DNA of 64,000 nucleotides from Amycolatopsis nigrescens CSC17Ta-90 (GTDB lineage: Bacteria > Actinomycetota > Actinomycetes > Mycobacteriales > Pseudonocardiaceae): the NCBI RefSeq assembly GCF_000384315.1, contig NZ_ARVW01000001.1, positions 4,774,157-4,838,156 on the forward strand, in the 5' to 3' direction. The position numbers were made by a program, and so were the translations under genes. Positions 16,646 through 24,419 of the stretch are shown piece after piece (within the stretch, counting starts at the first letter, position 1; the number at the start of each line of letters is the position of its first letter). The notes beneath the pieces are model-generated. The model worked only from the letters and a program-made list of their open reading frames with translations, was not told the DNA's origin and searched no databases.

Positions 16646-18640
16646 TCACCAGTGGAAGCCGCGGGTGAGCCTGGCCAGCGCAGTGGCCGCTTTGGACAGA
16701 TGCCGGTCGCCGCGGCCGATCTTCAGCCCGCCGGAGCCGCCGGCCGCCGCCGAGTCGGGGAAGATCCGGAAACCCTGGTAGGCCACCGCGTCGGTGAACC
16801 CCGGGGTCAGCGCGTAGGCGAGCCCGATGGCCTGCCCGATCGGGGTGCCGATGTGCTTGGGCCGCTCCTTGAGCGCCTTGAGCACCATGTCCGCGGCCTG
16901 GTCCGGCGACTTGGTGGGGAACGCGTCGTAGATCTTGGTCGGCCGGATCATCGGGGTGCGGACCAGTGGCATGTGGATGGTGGTGAAGGTGATCCCGTCG
17001 CCGTGCGTCTCGGTGGCCGCGATCTTGCTGAAGTAGTCCAGCGCGGCCTTGGAGGCGGCGTAGGCGGAGAAGCGCGGCGCGATGCCCTGCACCCCGATCG
17101 ACGACACGTTCACGATATGGCCGAACTTCCGCTCCGACATGTGCGGCAGCAGGGCGAGGATCAGCCGTACCGCGCCGAAGTAGTTGATCGCCATCGCCCG
17201 CTCGTAGTCGTGGAAGCGGTCGTAGGACAGCCGGATCGAGCGGCGGATCGACCGGCCGGCGTTGTTCACCAGCATGTCCACGTGGCCGTGCTCGGCGAGC
17301 ATCGCGTCCACCGCCTTGTGCACCGACTCCTCGTCGGTCAGGTCGGCCGGGTAGACCGACGCGTGCCCGCCGGCGGCCAGTATCTCGTCGCGCACCTCTT
17401 CCAGCTCGTGCCGGCGGCGGGCGATGAGCAGCGGGATGCCGCCTTCGACCGCGACTTTCAGCGCGGCCGCCCTGCCGATGCCGGAGGACGCGCCGGTGAT
17501 CACCACCCGGCGGCCGTCCAACTCGCCGCGCGGGCCGTGCTTGCGGGCGCGGAACGGGTCGAGGTGCTCGCGCCAGTACCGCCAGAGCACCGGCGCGTAG
17601 TCCGCCAGCCGCGGTAGGTCCACTCCGGACCCGGCCAGCTCCTTGCGGGTGGCGGCGGAGGAGAACACCGACGGGAAGGACATCGTGTCCAGCAGGACCG
17701 GTGGGATGCCGAGCCGTTCCAGCACCGCGTCCCTGGCGATGGTGAACCCGGGGATGTGCTCGGTCAGCCGGACCAGCCCGATCATCGCCCTGGACACCCG
17801 CTCGTCCAGCTCGACGTTGATCGTCGGCGCGCCGGCCGCACTGGCGAACGCGTTGTACACCGAGACCACGGACTGCGGCTCCGGGCTGACCAGGTGGAAG
17901 GCGCGCCCGTCCAGGCCGGGCTTGGCGACCAGTTCGAGCAGCGTCTTCGCCACGTAGTCCACCGGCACCACGTTGGTGTCGCCGAGGTCGGGCCCGGCGG
18001 CCGGCAAGTTCGGCAGCGAGGCGAGCCGGCTGATCGCGGGGAACAGGTAGTACGGCCCGTCGATCTTGTCCATCTCGCCGGTCTGCGAATGCCCCACCAC
18101 CACGGCCGGCCGGTACACCCGCCACGGCACCTCGTGCTGCTCGCGCACCAGCCGTTCCGCCTCGAACTTGGTGCGGTGGTACGCGGTGGGCAGCCGCTGG
18201 CCGGTGTCGAACATCTCCTCGGTGAACATGCCCTCGTGGTCGCCGGCCACGGCCACCGAAGACACGTGGTGCAGGCAGCCCGCGCGCAGGTCCGCGGCCA
18301 GGCCGAGGACGTGCTGGGTGCCCTCCACGTTGGCCTTGATGCTCTCCTCGTCGTCCGCGGTGAGGTCGTAGAGCGCGGCAAGGTGGACCAGGTGGTCGAC
18401 GCCTCCGCGCAGCCGGTCGCGGACGTCCTCGGCGACCCCGAGCAGCTCCTCGCCGAGGTCGCCGGTCACCAGCGTCACCCGATCCGCGTGCGGCCAGCCC
18501 CGGACCAGCTCGGCGAGCTTCTCCCTGGAGGACTCCCGGACCAGCAGCGCGACCCGTTCGGTGTCCTCGCGGCCCAGCAGCAGCTGGGTGAAGTGGCGGC
18601 CGATCAGCCCGGTCGCGCCGGTCACCAGGTAGCTGCCCAT
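16646..18640 (-). CDS. AcrA1-like two-domain SDR (fatty acyl-CoA reductase type)
   Basis: A 664-residue protein with two Rossmann modules. The N-terminal half is an extended-SDR/Male-sterility type domain: GATGLIGRHF (about 7-16), VSSVAVAG, and YHRTKFEAE holding the Tyr-x3-Lys pair. The C-terminal half is a classical SDR: GASSGIGRAAAL, NNAGRSIRR, YAASKAALD. This order matches M. tuberculosis AcrA1 (Rv3391), annotated as an acyl-CoA reductase, so reduction of a long-chain acyl thioester to aldehyde and alcohol is the likely chemistry. The start is the ATG at 18640, directly before the first beta strand; upstream codons run through the palindrome at 18727-18770. It is probably cytoplasmic or membrane-associated. 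No phosphopantetheine domain is present. Confidence 0.78.
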   Translation of the reverse strand: MGSYLVTGATGLIGRHFTQLLLGREDTERVALLVRESSREKLAELVRGWPHADRVTLVTGDLGEELLGVAEDVRDRLRGGVDHLVHLAALYDLTADDEESIKANVEGTQHVLGLAADLRAGCLHHVSSVAVAGDHEGMFTEEMFDTGQRLPTAYHRTKFEAERLVREQHEVPWRVYRPAVVVGHSQTGEMDKIDGPYYLFPAISRLASLPNLPAAGPDLGDTNVVPVDYVAKTLLELVAKPGLDGRAFHLVSPEPQSVVSVYNAFASAAGAPTINVELDERVSRAMIGLVRLTEHIPGFTIARDAVLERLGIPPVLLDTMSFPSVFSSAATRKELAGSGVDLPRLADYAPVLWRYWREHLDPFRARKHGPRGELDGRRVVITGASSGIGRAAALKVAVEGGIPLLIARRRHELEEVRDEILAAGGHASVYPADLTDEESVHKAVDAMLAEHGHVDMLVNNAGRSIRRSIRLSYDRFHDYERAMAINYFGAVRLILALLPHMSERKFGHIVNVSSIGVQGIAPRFSAYAASKAALDYFSKIAATETHGDGITFTTIHMPLVRTPMIRPTKIYDAFPTKSPDQAADMVLKALKERPKHIGTPIGQAIGLAYALTPGFTDAVAYQGFRIFPDSAAAGGSGGLKIGRGDRHLSKAATALARLTRGFHW

Positions 18641-18726
18641 GTTCGCCCTCCAGATGTGCACGCAGGTAGCTGCGCATTCTGCTGCATTACCGGGCGCCAG
18701 GCCACCGCGTCTTCCCAGCTCAGCGG

Positions 18727-18770
18727 TCGTGAGTGAAAAGTGTTGCCCCAGCAACGTTTTTCACTCACGA
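18727..18770. repeat. Palindromic repeat, family 1 copy B
   Basis: 20-base arms (18727-18746, TCGTGAGTGAAAAGTGTTGC, and 18751-18770) with a 4-base loop. The two non-Watson-Crick positions are G-U pairs in RNA. It lies two bases beyond the stop of the sortase gene and upstream of the AcrA1-like gene, so here it would end sortase transcription. Confidence 0.8.
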
Positions 18771-18772
18771 GG

Positions 18773-19537
18773 TCAGGCGGGGTCGGCGATCACCACGCGG
18801 TTCTCGGCGTAGCCTCCTGCGCCGCCCTGCCAGCGGCCGCCGCAGGTGACCAGCACGATCCGGTGCGCACCGCCCTGGGCGAACAGCGCGTCCGCCCGCT
18901 GCGGCAGCTCGTCCTTGTGCAGCGTGACCAGCTGGGTGACCCGGTAGCCGTACGACTTCCCGGTGCTGTCCACCACGGTGACCTGTTCGTTCATCTGCAC
19001 GTTCCACAGTTCGGCGAACGGGCCGATCCGGCCGTTCCAGTTCACGTGCCCGGCGAACACGCTGGCCCCGGCCCGCGCGCCGAGCCCGGCGCCCCACCAG
19101 GTCGCCTCGCCGAGGTTCTCCGGCACTGGCAGCACGGCGTTCGGGCCGACGATCTCCTTGCGCACCAAGGTCGCGGTGCCGCCTTCCGGCAGCCGGATGG
19201 TGCCGGGCCGCTGACCGCGGACCGGCTCCTCCGGCTTGGCCGATGGCGCCGGCACGGCCGCCGGGGACGGTGGCGGCTGCTCGGGCGGCGGTGCCTGTGG
19301 CTGTGGTGATTCAGGTGCCTCAGGTGCCTCAGGGGCCGCCGGTTTCTCGGCCACCTGCGGCGGCGCGGCGGCCGCGATCACGTGCGGACTGCCGGCCACC
19401 ACCGAGGTGGGTGACCACAGCAGCACGCCAGCGGCCAGCACCTCCACCACCAGCAGGCTGGTCGCGCCCAGCAGGAAGGACGCGACCCGCCCGCGGCGGG
19501 AAGGTCCGCCCTGGTGCCGTGTGCGCTCTGCGGTCAT
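18773..19537 (-). CDS. Class F sortase
   Basis: A 254-residue membrane-anchored protein: short basic N-terminus, one hydrophobic segment (VASFLLGATSLLVVEVLAAGVLL), a long Pro/Ala/Glu-rich linker (about 60-120) that could span the wall, then the sortase beta-barrel. The catalytic set is visible as His in FAGHVNW, Cys in IVLVTCGG and Arg in ENRVVI. The spacing and VTCGG motif fit actinobacterial class F rather than class A or E. The ATG at 19537 begins four bases after the stop of the upstream surface-protein gene, so the two are co-transcribed and probably coupled. The preferred sorting signal is unknown. A family 1 palindrome follows immediately. Confidence 0.88.
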   Translation of the reverse strand: MTAERTRHQGGPSRRGRVASFLLGATSLLVVEVLAAGVLLWSPTSVVAGSPHVIAAAAPPQVAEKPAAPEAPEAPESPQPQAPPPEQPPPSPAAVPAPSAKPEEPVRGQRPGTIRLPEGGTATLVRKEIVGPNAVLPVPENLGEATWWGAGLGARAGASVFAGHVNWNGRIGPFAELWNVQMNEQVTVVDSTGKSYGYRVTQLVTLHKDELPQRADALFAQGGAHRIVLVTCGGRWQGGAGGYAENRVVIADPA

Positions 19538-19541
19538 CCGG

Positions 19542-20963
19542 TCAGCGCTTCTCCCACCGACGCCGCGCGGCCATGCCGACCAGTGCCGAGCCGAGCACGG
19601 CGAGCCCGCCGAGGCCGAGCACCGCGCCGGTGGCCGGGCCGGTGGTGGTGGCGCTGCTGGCCAGCACGACCGGTCCGCTGCTGCCGGCCGGGATGACCCT
19701 GGGCACCTCGTTCGGCGCGTTCTTGATCTCCAGCGCGAGCGTTTCACCGGGTGCCACCGACCCGCAGGCGGCGGGCGGGTTCGCCGGGTCGAAGCCGTCG
19801 CCGTAGCCGTCCGGCGCGCTCACCTCGACCACGCAGATCTCCTGCGGGGTCTTCAGGTTCGGCACCTCGGCCCTGCCATCTTCACCCGAGGTGGTGACCA
19901 CGGCCGGCTTGCCGTCCGCACCGGTCAGCGGCTTGCCGTCCTGTCCGGTGGCGGCGGTTTCCTTGTCCTTCGCGGTGACCCGCAGCGCGACCCCGGCGAT
20001 TCCCTTGCCGGTCTTGCCGTCCAGCTTGGTGACCCGCACGCCGCCCGGTTTGGTCTGCGCGCTGGTGCTGCCCTCGGCGACCAGCTCCTGCTCACCGCCG
20101 GTGGACACCACCCGCTGCGCCTTGGTGTCCACGGTCGGCAGCTGGACGTACGGCTTGGCCGCGGGGCCGTCGAGGGTGGCGGTCAGCTTCGGGTTCTCGC
20201 CGCTCGGGGTCACCTTCACGGTGGCCTTGCCGTCCTCACCGGTCTCGACCTCGGTGGTGTCCTTGCCGTCCTCGAAGGTGCCGTCGGCCAGCTTCAGTTT
20301 CACCGGGACCTCGGGCACGCCCTTCTCCTTGGCGTTGTGCACGGTGACCGTCCACTCGGCCGCGGTGCCGATGGTCTGCCCGCCCTCGGCCGGGCTGACC
20401 TCCGCGGTCCACGGCCCGCGGTTGGCTTCGGCGTCCTTCTCCAGGGTTTCGACGGCGGTCTTCGCGGCGGCCGGCAGCTTTTCCAGGTGGAACGACGTGT
20501 CGTAGGCGATGTGCTCGAAGTCGTTGTCCCGGTTCAGGTCGTCGTGGCCCGGCCTGGCCGGCGACGTCCACGAGTGCAGCAGGTGCGCCAGCGCCGCGGC
20601 CTCGTCCTTGTTCGCCGTGTCGCCGTAGCGCAGCAGCAGGTAGGAGATGTTCGCCGCGGTCTCCGGAGCCAGCTTCTCGCCCCACTTGGTCAGCAGCTCG
20701 TCACCCGGCTGGTACTTCTCGTCGGTGTCCGGCGCCTTGAACTCGAACTGCACGCAGAAGACCTGCTTGCCGTCGACCTCGTAGCTGCCGAGCCAGTCGG
20801 CGGACCGGTCCTCGCCGCCGTAGGGCTGGCCAGGGGTGACCGAGTGTCCGGTCTTCTCCTTGTAGTCCGCGGCCGCGGTGCCGGCGGTGGCCGCCATGGT
20901 GAAGGCACCGAGCAGGCATGCGGTCAGGAGGCCGAGTGCGGCCCGGCCGGTTCTGCGTCCCAT
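19542..20963 (-). CDS. Secreted surface protein with pilin-like repeats and C-terminal membrane anchor
   Basis: A 473-residue exported protein: signal peptide (GLLTACLLGAFTMAATAGTAAA), an N-terminal globular region with one Cys (KQVFCVQFEF) and a helical AAALAHLLHSW segment, then beta-rich Ig/SpaA-like modules (GVPEVPVKLKLADGTF, GGVRVTKLDGKTGKGIAGVAL). It ends with a hydrophobic helix and the basic tail ARRRWEKR. That is the layout of a sortase substrate, and a sortase gene follows four bases later. Unexpectedly I see no LPxTG-type pentapeptide before the helix; the region reads VPRVIPAGSSGP. It may use an unusual signal or simply stay membrane-anchored. The start is the ATG at 20963, with GGGAG ten bases upstream. 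Confidence 0.75.
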   Translation of the reverse strand: MGRRTGRAALGLLTACLLGAFTMAATAGTAAADYKEKTGHSVTPGQPYGGEDRSADWLGSYEVDGKQVFCVQFEFKAPDTDEKYQPGDELLTKWGEKLAPETAANISYLLLRYGDTANKDEAAALAHLLHSWTSPARPGHDDLNRDNDFEHIAYDTSFHLEKLPAAAKTAVETLEKDAEANRGPWTAEVSPAEGGQTIGTAAEWTVTVHNAKEKGVPEVPVKLKLADGTFEDGKDTTEVETGEDGKATVKVTPSGENPKLTATLDGPAAKPYVQLPTVDTKAQRVVSTGGEQELVAEGSTSAQTKPGGVRVTKLDGKTGKGIAGVALRVTAKDKETAATGQDGKPLTGADGKPAVVTTSGEDGRAEVPNLKTPQEICVVEVSAPDGYGDGFDPANPPAACGSVAPGETLALEIKNAPNEVPRVIPAGSSGPVVLASSATTTGPATGAVLGLGGLAVLGSALVGMAARRRWEKR

Positions 20964-21218
20964 CGTGCGCCGACTCCCTACCGAGTAGTGACGATATGAA
21001 CACGCCAGGTGAGAATCACCCGGAAGGTGGTTAAGGGGCAATAGGCCAACGGATTGACGTCCGGTGAACGGTCGGGCCTGGTTGATCAGGCGCGGGTCCG
21101 CAGGTGTCTACTAAGGTCGCGGCCGACAAGCGAGTAAAGTCGCCTTTACCCGACGGGAACTGACCGGCGCACGCGGTCGTTAACCCGATGCAGGTGCCAG
21201 AGGATCCAGGAGGATCAG

Positions 21219-22049
21219 GTGCGTTCTTCAAGCAACCCCGCGTTCCGCAAGTTGCCTGTCGGCAACGCGGGATACGGCCAGTACGGCCCCAACGTAGGCT
21301 TCAACCAGCCGCAGGGCGGTGTGCCGGGTTACGGCACCCCGCAGGCGCCCTCGGGAGCCGATGACCGTCCGATGACGGTCGACGACGTGGTCATCAAGAC
21401 CGGCATGAGCCTCGGCGTGGCGTTGATCACCGGCATCGTCACCGCGATCTGGTCGCAGGGCCAGGTGGCCGCGGGCAACATGGGCGCCGTCATGGGTGCG
21501 ATGCTCGTCGGCATGCTGGTGGGCCTCGGGCTCTCCTTGTTCATCATCTTCAAGCAGAAGGCCAGCGGCCCGCTGACGCTGGCCTACTCGGCGGTCGAGG
21601 GCGTGTTCCTCGGCGCCATCACCGGCGTGTTCCAGTACTACTTCGGCACCGGGATCGCGCTGCAGGCGCTGGTCGGTACCGCGGCCGTGTTCGGCACCAT
21701 GCTGGTCGTCTACAAGACCGGTGCGGTGAAGGTCACGCCGAAGCTGACCAAGTGGATCATCGGCGCGCTCGGCGGCGTGCTGGTCTTGATGCTGGCGAAC
21801 CTCGTGCTCGGCATGTTCGGCGTGGACATGGGCCTCCGCAGCGGCGGCCCGATCGCGATCATCTTCAGCCTCGTGGTGATCGGCATCGCGGCGTTCAGCT
21901 TCCTGCTGGACTTCGACCAGGCGGACCGGATGATCCGCGAGGGCATGCCGGCCAAGTGGGCCTGGTTCGCCGCCTTCGGCCTGATGACCACGCTGGTCTG
22001 GCTGTACCTCGAGATCCTGCGGCTGCTGTCGTACCTGCAGAGCGACTAG
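21219..22049 (+). CDS. Bax inhibitor-1 / YccA family membrane protein
   Basis: A 276-residue protein: a ~50-residue polar Gly/Gln/Pro-rich N-terminus, then seven hydrophobic helices. The family-like segments PLTLAYSAVEGVFLGAIT and the terminal FLLDFDQADRMI...WAWFAAFGLMTTLVWLYLEILRLL place it in the BI-1/YccA (TMBIM) superfamily of cation-leak or stress-related channels. The acidic pair expected in the pore region is represented by Asp residues in LDFDQAD. The start is a GTG with a near-perfect AGGAGGA four to five bases upstream. It diverges from the surface-protein/sortase operon across 255 bp and ends at a strong intrinsic terminator. Confidence 0.9.
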   Translation: MRSSSNPAFRKLPVGNAGYGQYGPNVGFNQPQGGVPGYGTPQAPSGADDRPMTVDDVVIKTGMSLGVALITGIVTAIWSQGQVAAGNMGAVMGAMLVGMLVGLGLSLFIIFKQKASGPLTLAYSAVEGVFLGAITGVFQYYFGTGIALQALVGTAAVFGTMLVVYKTGAVKVTPKLTKWIIGALGGVLVLMLANLVLGMFGVDMGLRSGGPIAIIFSLVVIGIAAFSFLLDFDQADRMIREGMPAKWAWFAAFGLMTTLVWLYLEILRLLSYLQSD

Positions 22050-22065
22050 CGGTCCGGACTTTTCC

Positions 22066-22102
22066 AAGCGGGGACGCCCAGCCGGGCGTCCCCGCTTTTT
22101 TT
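22066..22102 (+). terminator. Intrinsic terminator after the BI-1 gene
   Basis: Perfect 14-bp stem (22066-22079 with 22084-22097) with loop AGCC, followed by a run of seven T (22096-22102). It is a textbook rho-independent terminator 17 bp after the stop codon. Confidence 0.92.
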
Positions 22103-22223
22103 CACCCGTACGTGGCTCCGGACGCCCGCGTTGGGCCGAATGTCGCACACTGTGGGACGGCCTGCCACGATCCGCCCGCCGCTCCTAGCCTGAGTCGTCC
22201 CACTCCGATGATGTGCAGGAGTC

Positions 22224-23498
22224 ATGGTGTCTGCGACGACCGAAGATCGTGCCGGTGGCGGCAAACTGCTGAGCTTCCCCACTTCCTGCGCCGCGCCGCC
22301 GCCGCGGCCGGAAGAGCCGGTGAAGGTGGTTCCGCTGGCGGTGGCCGGCCTGCTCGCGATCGGGCTGAGCTGGTACGTGTGGAGCACCTACGGCGCGAAG
22401 TTCGGCGCGCTGCTGGTGATCGGGCTGTTCCTCGGACTGGCGTTGTTCCACTCCCGCTTCGGGTTCACCTCCGCCTGGCGCCAGCTGATCGCGGTGGGCA
22501 ACGGCCAGGGCCTGCGGGCGCACGCGTTGCTGCTTGGCACCGCGGCCACCCTGATCGCGCTGATCGCGTCCACCGGTGCCGGGCTTTTCGGCGCCACGCC
22601 CAAGGTCACCGCCGGCCCGATCGGCATCGCGCTGTTCGCCGGTGCCGCGCTGTTCGCGATCGGCATGCAGCTCGGCGGCGCCTGCGCGTCCGGCACCCTG
22701 TTCGCGGTCGGTGCCGGCCAGTCGACGATCGTGCTGACCCTGGGCGGTTTCATCGCCGGCTCGGTGCTCTACACCTGGGCGTTCCCGATCTTCACCGGCT
22801 GGCCGCAGGTCTCCGGGTTCCTGCTCTCCGAGCACGTCGGCTGGTTCGGCTCCTGGGCGATCACCATCGCGGTGCTGCTCGGCATCGTGGCACTGACCAA
22901 GGTCATCCAGTCCCGCCGCACACCACCGCCGGTGGACGTGGTGCCGACCGCGCGCGGGTTCGCCAGGGTGTTCCGCGGGTCGTGGCCGGTGCTCGCCGGA
23001 GCGGTCGTGCTCGCCGTGTTCGCGGCGGCGGTCTTCCTCGTCTCCGGCGGAACCTGGGGCGTCACCTACGCTTTCGGCTTGTGGGGGGCCAAGTTCCTCC
23101 AGCTGCTCGGACTGCACCCGGAGACATGGGAATTCTGGCAGAGCAGCACCAACGCCAAAACCCTCGCCGGTCCTGTTTGGACGGAGAAGACCACGCTGAC
23201 CAACGTCGGCATCATGCTCGGCGCGGCGATCGCGGCCGCCGCGGCGGGTGCGTGGAAAATCCGCGCCGAGATCCCGTGGCGCACCGCGGTGGCCGCGGTG
23301 CTCGGCGGGGTGCTGATGGGGGTCGGCGCGCGGCTGGCCGGCGGTTGCAACATCGGCGCGTACCTGGCCGGTATCTCCACCGGCAGCCTGCACGGCTGGC
23401 TGTGGGGCGCGTTCGCGCTCGGCGGCACCTGGATCGGCCTGAAGCTGCGCCCGCTTTTCGGCCTCGCCAACCCCAAACCCGCCGACTCCGTCTGCTGA
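22224..23498 (+). CDS. YeeE/YedE (TsuA-like) sulfur-compound transporter
   Basis: A 424-residue membrane protein with about ten helices in two related halves. Each half carries the hallmark cysteine motif of YeeE/YedE proteins: MQLGGACASGTLFAVG in the first and LAGGCNIGAYLAGIS in the second. In TsuA these cysteines line the path for thiosulfate. The insertion of ~90 residues between halves matches the large actinobacterial version. No TusA/SirA-like partner (YeeD) is adjacent. AGGAG is only two bases before the ATG at 22224 and five before the GTG at 22227, so the latter may be the real start. It converges on the Xre/DUF2975 operon with 10 bp between stops. Confidence 0.85.
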   Translation: MVSATTEDRAGGGKLLSFPTSCAAPPPRPEEPVKVVPLAVAGLLAIGLSWYVWSTYGAKFGALLVIGLFLGLALFHSRFGFTSAWRQLIAVGNGQGLRAHALLLGTAATLIALIASTGAGLFGATPKVTAGPIGIALFAGAALFAIGMQLGGACASGTLFAVGAGQSTIVLTLGGFIAGSVLYTWAFPIFTGWPQVSGFLLSEHVGWFGSWAITIAVLLGIVALTKVIQSRRTPPPVDVVPTARGFARVFRGSWPVLAGAVVLAVFAAAVFLVSGGTWGVTYAFGLWGAKFLQLLGLHPETWEFWQSSTNAKTLAGPVWTEKTTLTNVGIMLGAAIAAAAAGAWKIRAEIPWRTAVAAVLGGVLMGVGARLAGGCNIGAYLAGISTGSLHGWLWGAFALGGTWIGLKLRPLFGLANPKPADSVC

Positions 23499-23508
23499 CG
23501 TCCGTCCC

Positions 23509-23733
23509 TTAATGAGGGCGGTGCTGGAGCAGGTCGCCGGGTTGGCATTGCAGGACCTGGCAGAGGCGGGTGAGGGTGGAGAAGCGGATCGCCTTGGCGC
23601 GGCCGTTCTTCAGCACGGACAGGTTGACCACGGTTACCCCGACCGCGTCGGCGAGCTCGGTGAGCGTCATCCCGCGCTCGGCCAGCAACCGGTCCAGCCG
23701 CACTTCGATCCGGTGCGGTTCCTCGGGTGGCAC
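23509..23733 (-). CDS. Small Xre-type (YozG-like) regulator
   Basis: A 74-residue Cro/C1-type helix-turn-helix protein: IEVRLDRLLAERGMTLTELADAVGVTVVNLSVLKNGRAKAIRFSTLTRLCQVLQCQPGDLL, split here only for reading as helices 1 to 5. It lacks any effector domain. Its GTG overlaps the upstream stop codon (TAGTG at 23731-23735), so it is translationally coupled to the DUF2975 membrane protein. That pairing is a common conserved module whose membrane partner is thought to antagonise or sense for the regulator. The palindromic array 24356-24411 upstream is the obvious candidate target. Confidence 0.85.
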   Translation of the reverse strand: MPPEEPHRIEVRLDRLLAERGMTLTELADAVGVTVVNLSVLKNGRAKAIRFSTLTRLCQVLQCQPGDLLQHRPH

Positions 23734-24338
23734 TAAACCGTACCTTCCAGGTCTTCGTGCATGCGCACGCCGATCCGCAGGATCCTGGCGAAGGTCAGCG
23801 CGGCTGCCCCGGCGAACACGGTCCACCACGGGAACTGCCCGCCCCACCGCGAACTCCAGCCGGTGGTCGTGGTGAACATGCCGTTGACCATCGTGGTCTC
23901 GGCGACGGCGAGCACGGCCGCGACGGCAGCCGCGCCGAGGGGCAGGTACCAGCCGAGCGCGCGCAGCCTGCCGGGAACCGCGGCCGAGTAAGGACCGTCC
24001 TCGGCCGCGGTACGGAGGAAGCGCAGCAGGAGCAGCAGCGCGCCGGCGAGCCAGACCAGCCAGAGCCACTGGTCCGCGGCCTCGGCGAGCCACATGCCGG
24101 TGCCGGGCGAGTCGGTGCACGCCTCGAACGTGGCACCCTTGACCTGCACGCCGTCCCGGGCGAACGGCGTGCCGACGCCGCTGGTGAACGGGCCCTGCGT
24201 GCAGACGGTGCGCAGCCCGCCGGCGAACACGCCGCCCGGCCCGAACAGCACCAGCAGCACCCCGAGCAGCACCAGGGTGTACACCGCCCACGAGGTCACC
24301 CTCGCGATCCCGGCGAGCGGCTCCAGCGTTCGCTTCAT
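23733..24338 (-). CDS. DUF2975 membrane protein
   Basis: A 201-residue protein with four hydrophobic helices: near the N-terminus (VYTLVLLGVLLVLFG), the middle (WLVWLAGALLLLLRFL), then LGWYLPLGAAAVAAVLAVAETTMV and WWTVFAGAAALTFARIL. There is a ~50-residue extracytoplasmic loop containing two cysteines (RTVCTQG, FEACTDS) that could form a disulfide. The C-terminal FARILRIGVRMHEDLEGTV matches the DUF2975 ending. Its partner is the coupled Xre regulator. It starts 17 bp downstream of a very long hairpin made of TATCGA motifs. Function is unknown; a sensing or anti-regulator role is inferred from pairing. Confidence 0.85.
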   Translation of the reverse strand: MKRTLEPLAGIARVTSWAVYTLVLLGVLLVLFGPGGVFAGGLRTVCTQGPFTSGVGTPFARDGVQVKGATFEACTDSPGTGMWLAEAADQWLWLVWLAGALLLLLRFLRTAAEDGPYSAAVPGRLRALGWYLPLGAAAVAAVLAVAETTMVNGMFTTTTGWSSRWGGQFPWWTVFAGAAALTFARILRIGVRMHEDLEGTV

Positions 24339-24355
24339 CGGAAAACACCACCCAA

Positions 24356-24411
24356 GCGCATATCGACTATCGATGTATCGAAAAACGATAGCATCGATAG
24401 TCGATATGCGC
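24356..24411. promoter_or_regulatory. 56-bp near-perfect hairpin with six TATCGA half-sites
   Basis: Outer arms of 20 bases are perfect complements: GCGCATATCGACTATCGATG (24356-24375) and 24392-24411. Inside, TATCG and CGATA flank AAAAA, giving about 25 paired positions with one unpaired G. The motif TATCGA or its complement recurs about every 7-8 bases. It lies between the thiolase stop (9 bp away) and the DUF2975 start (17 bp away), so it may be the Xre operator, a thiolase terminator, or both. Confidence 0.7.
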
Positions 24412-24419
24412 GAGAACGG

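Noticed and set aside
18641..18754. N-terminal extension of the AcrA1-like protein and similar short starts reading through family 1 palindromes (QHFSLTT-type sequence)
   Set aside because: The start falls inside the repeat and the added residues precede the first Rossmann strand. The same peptide appears wherever the palindrome occurs.
19542..20963. Internal thioester domain in the surface protein
   Set aside because: There is a Cys and a helical segment of the right general look, but no Gln in the partner motif, so isopeptide/thioester formation is not supported.
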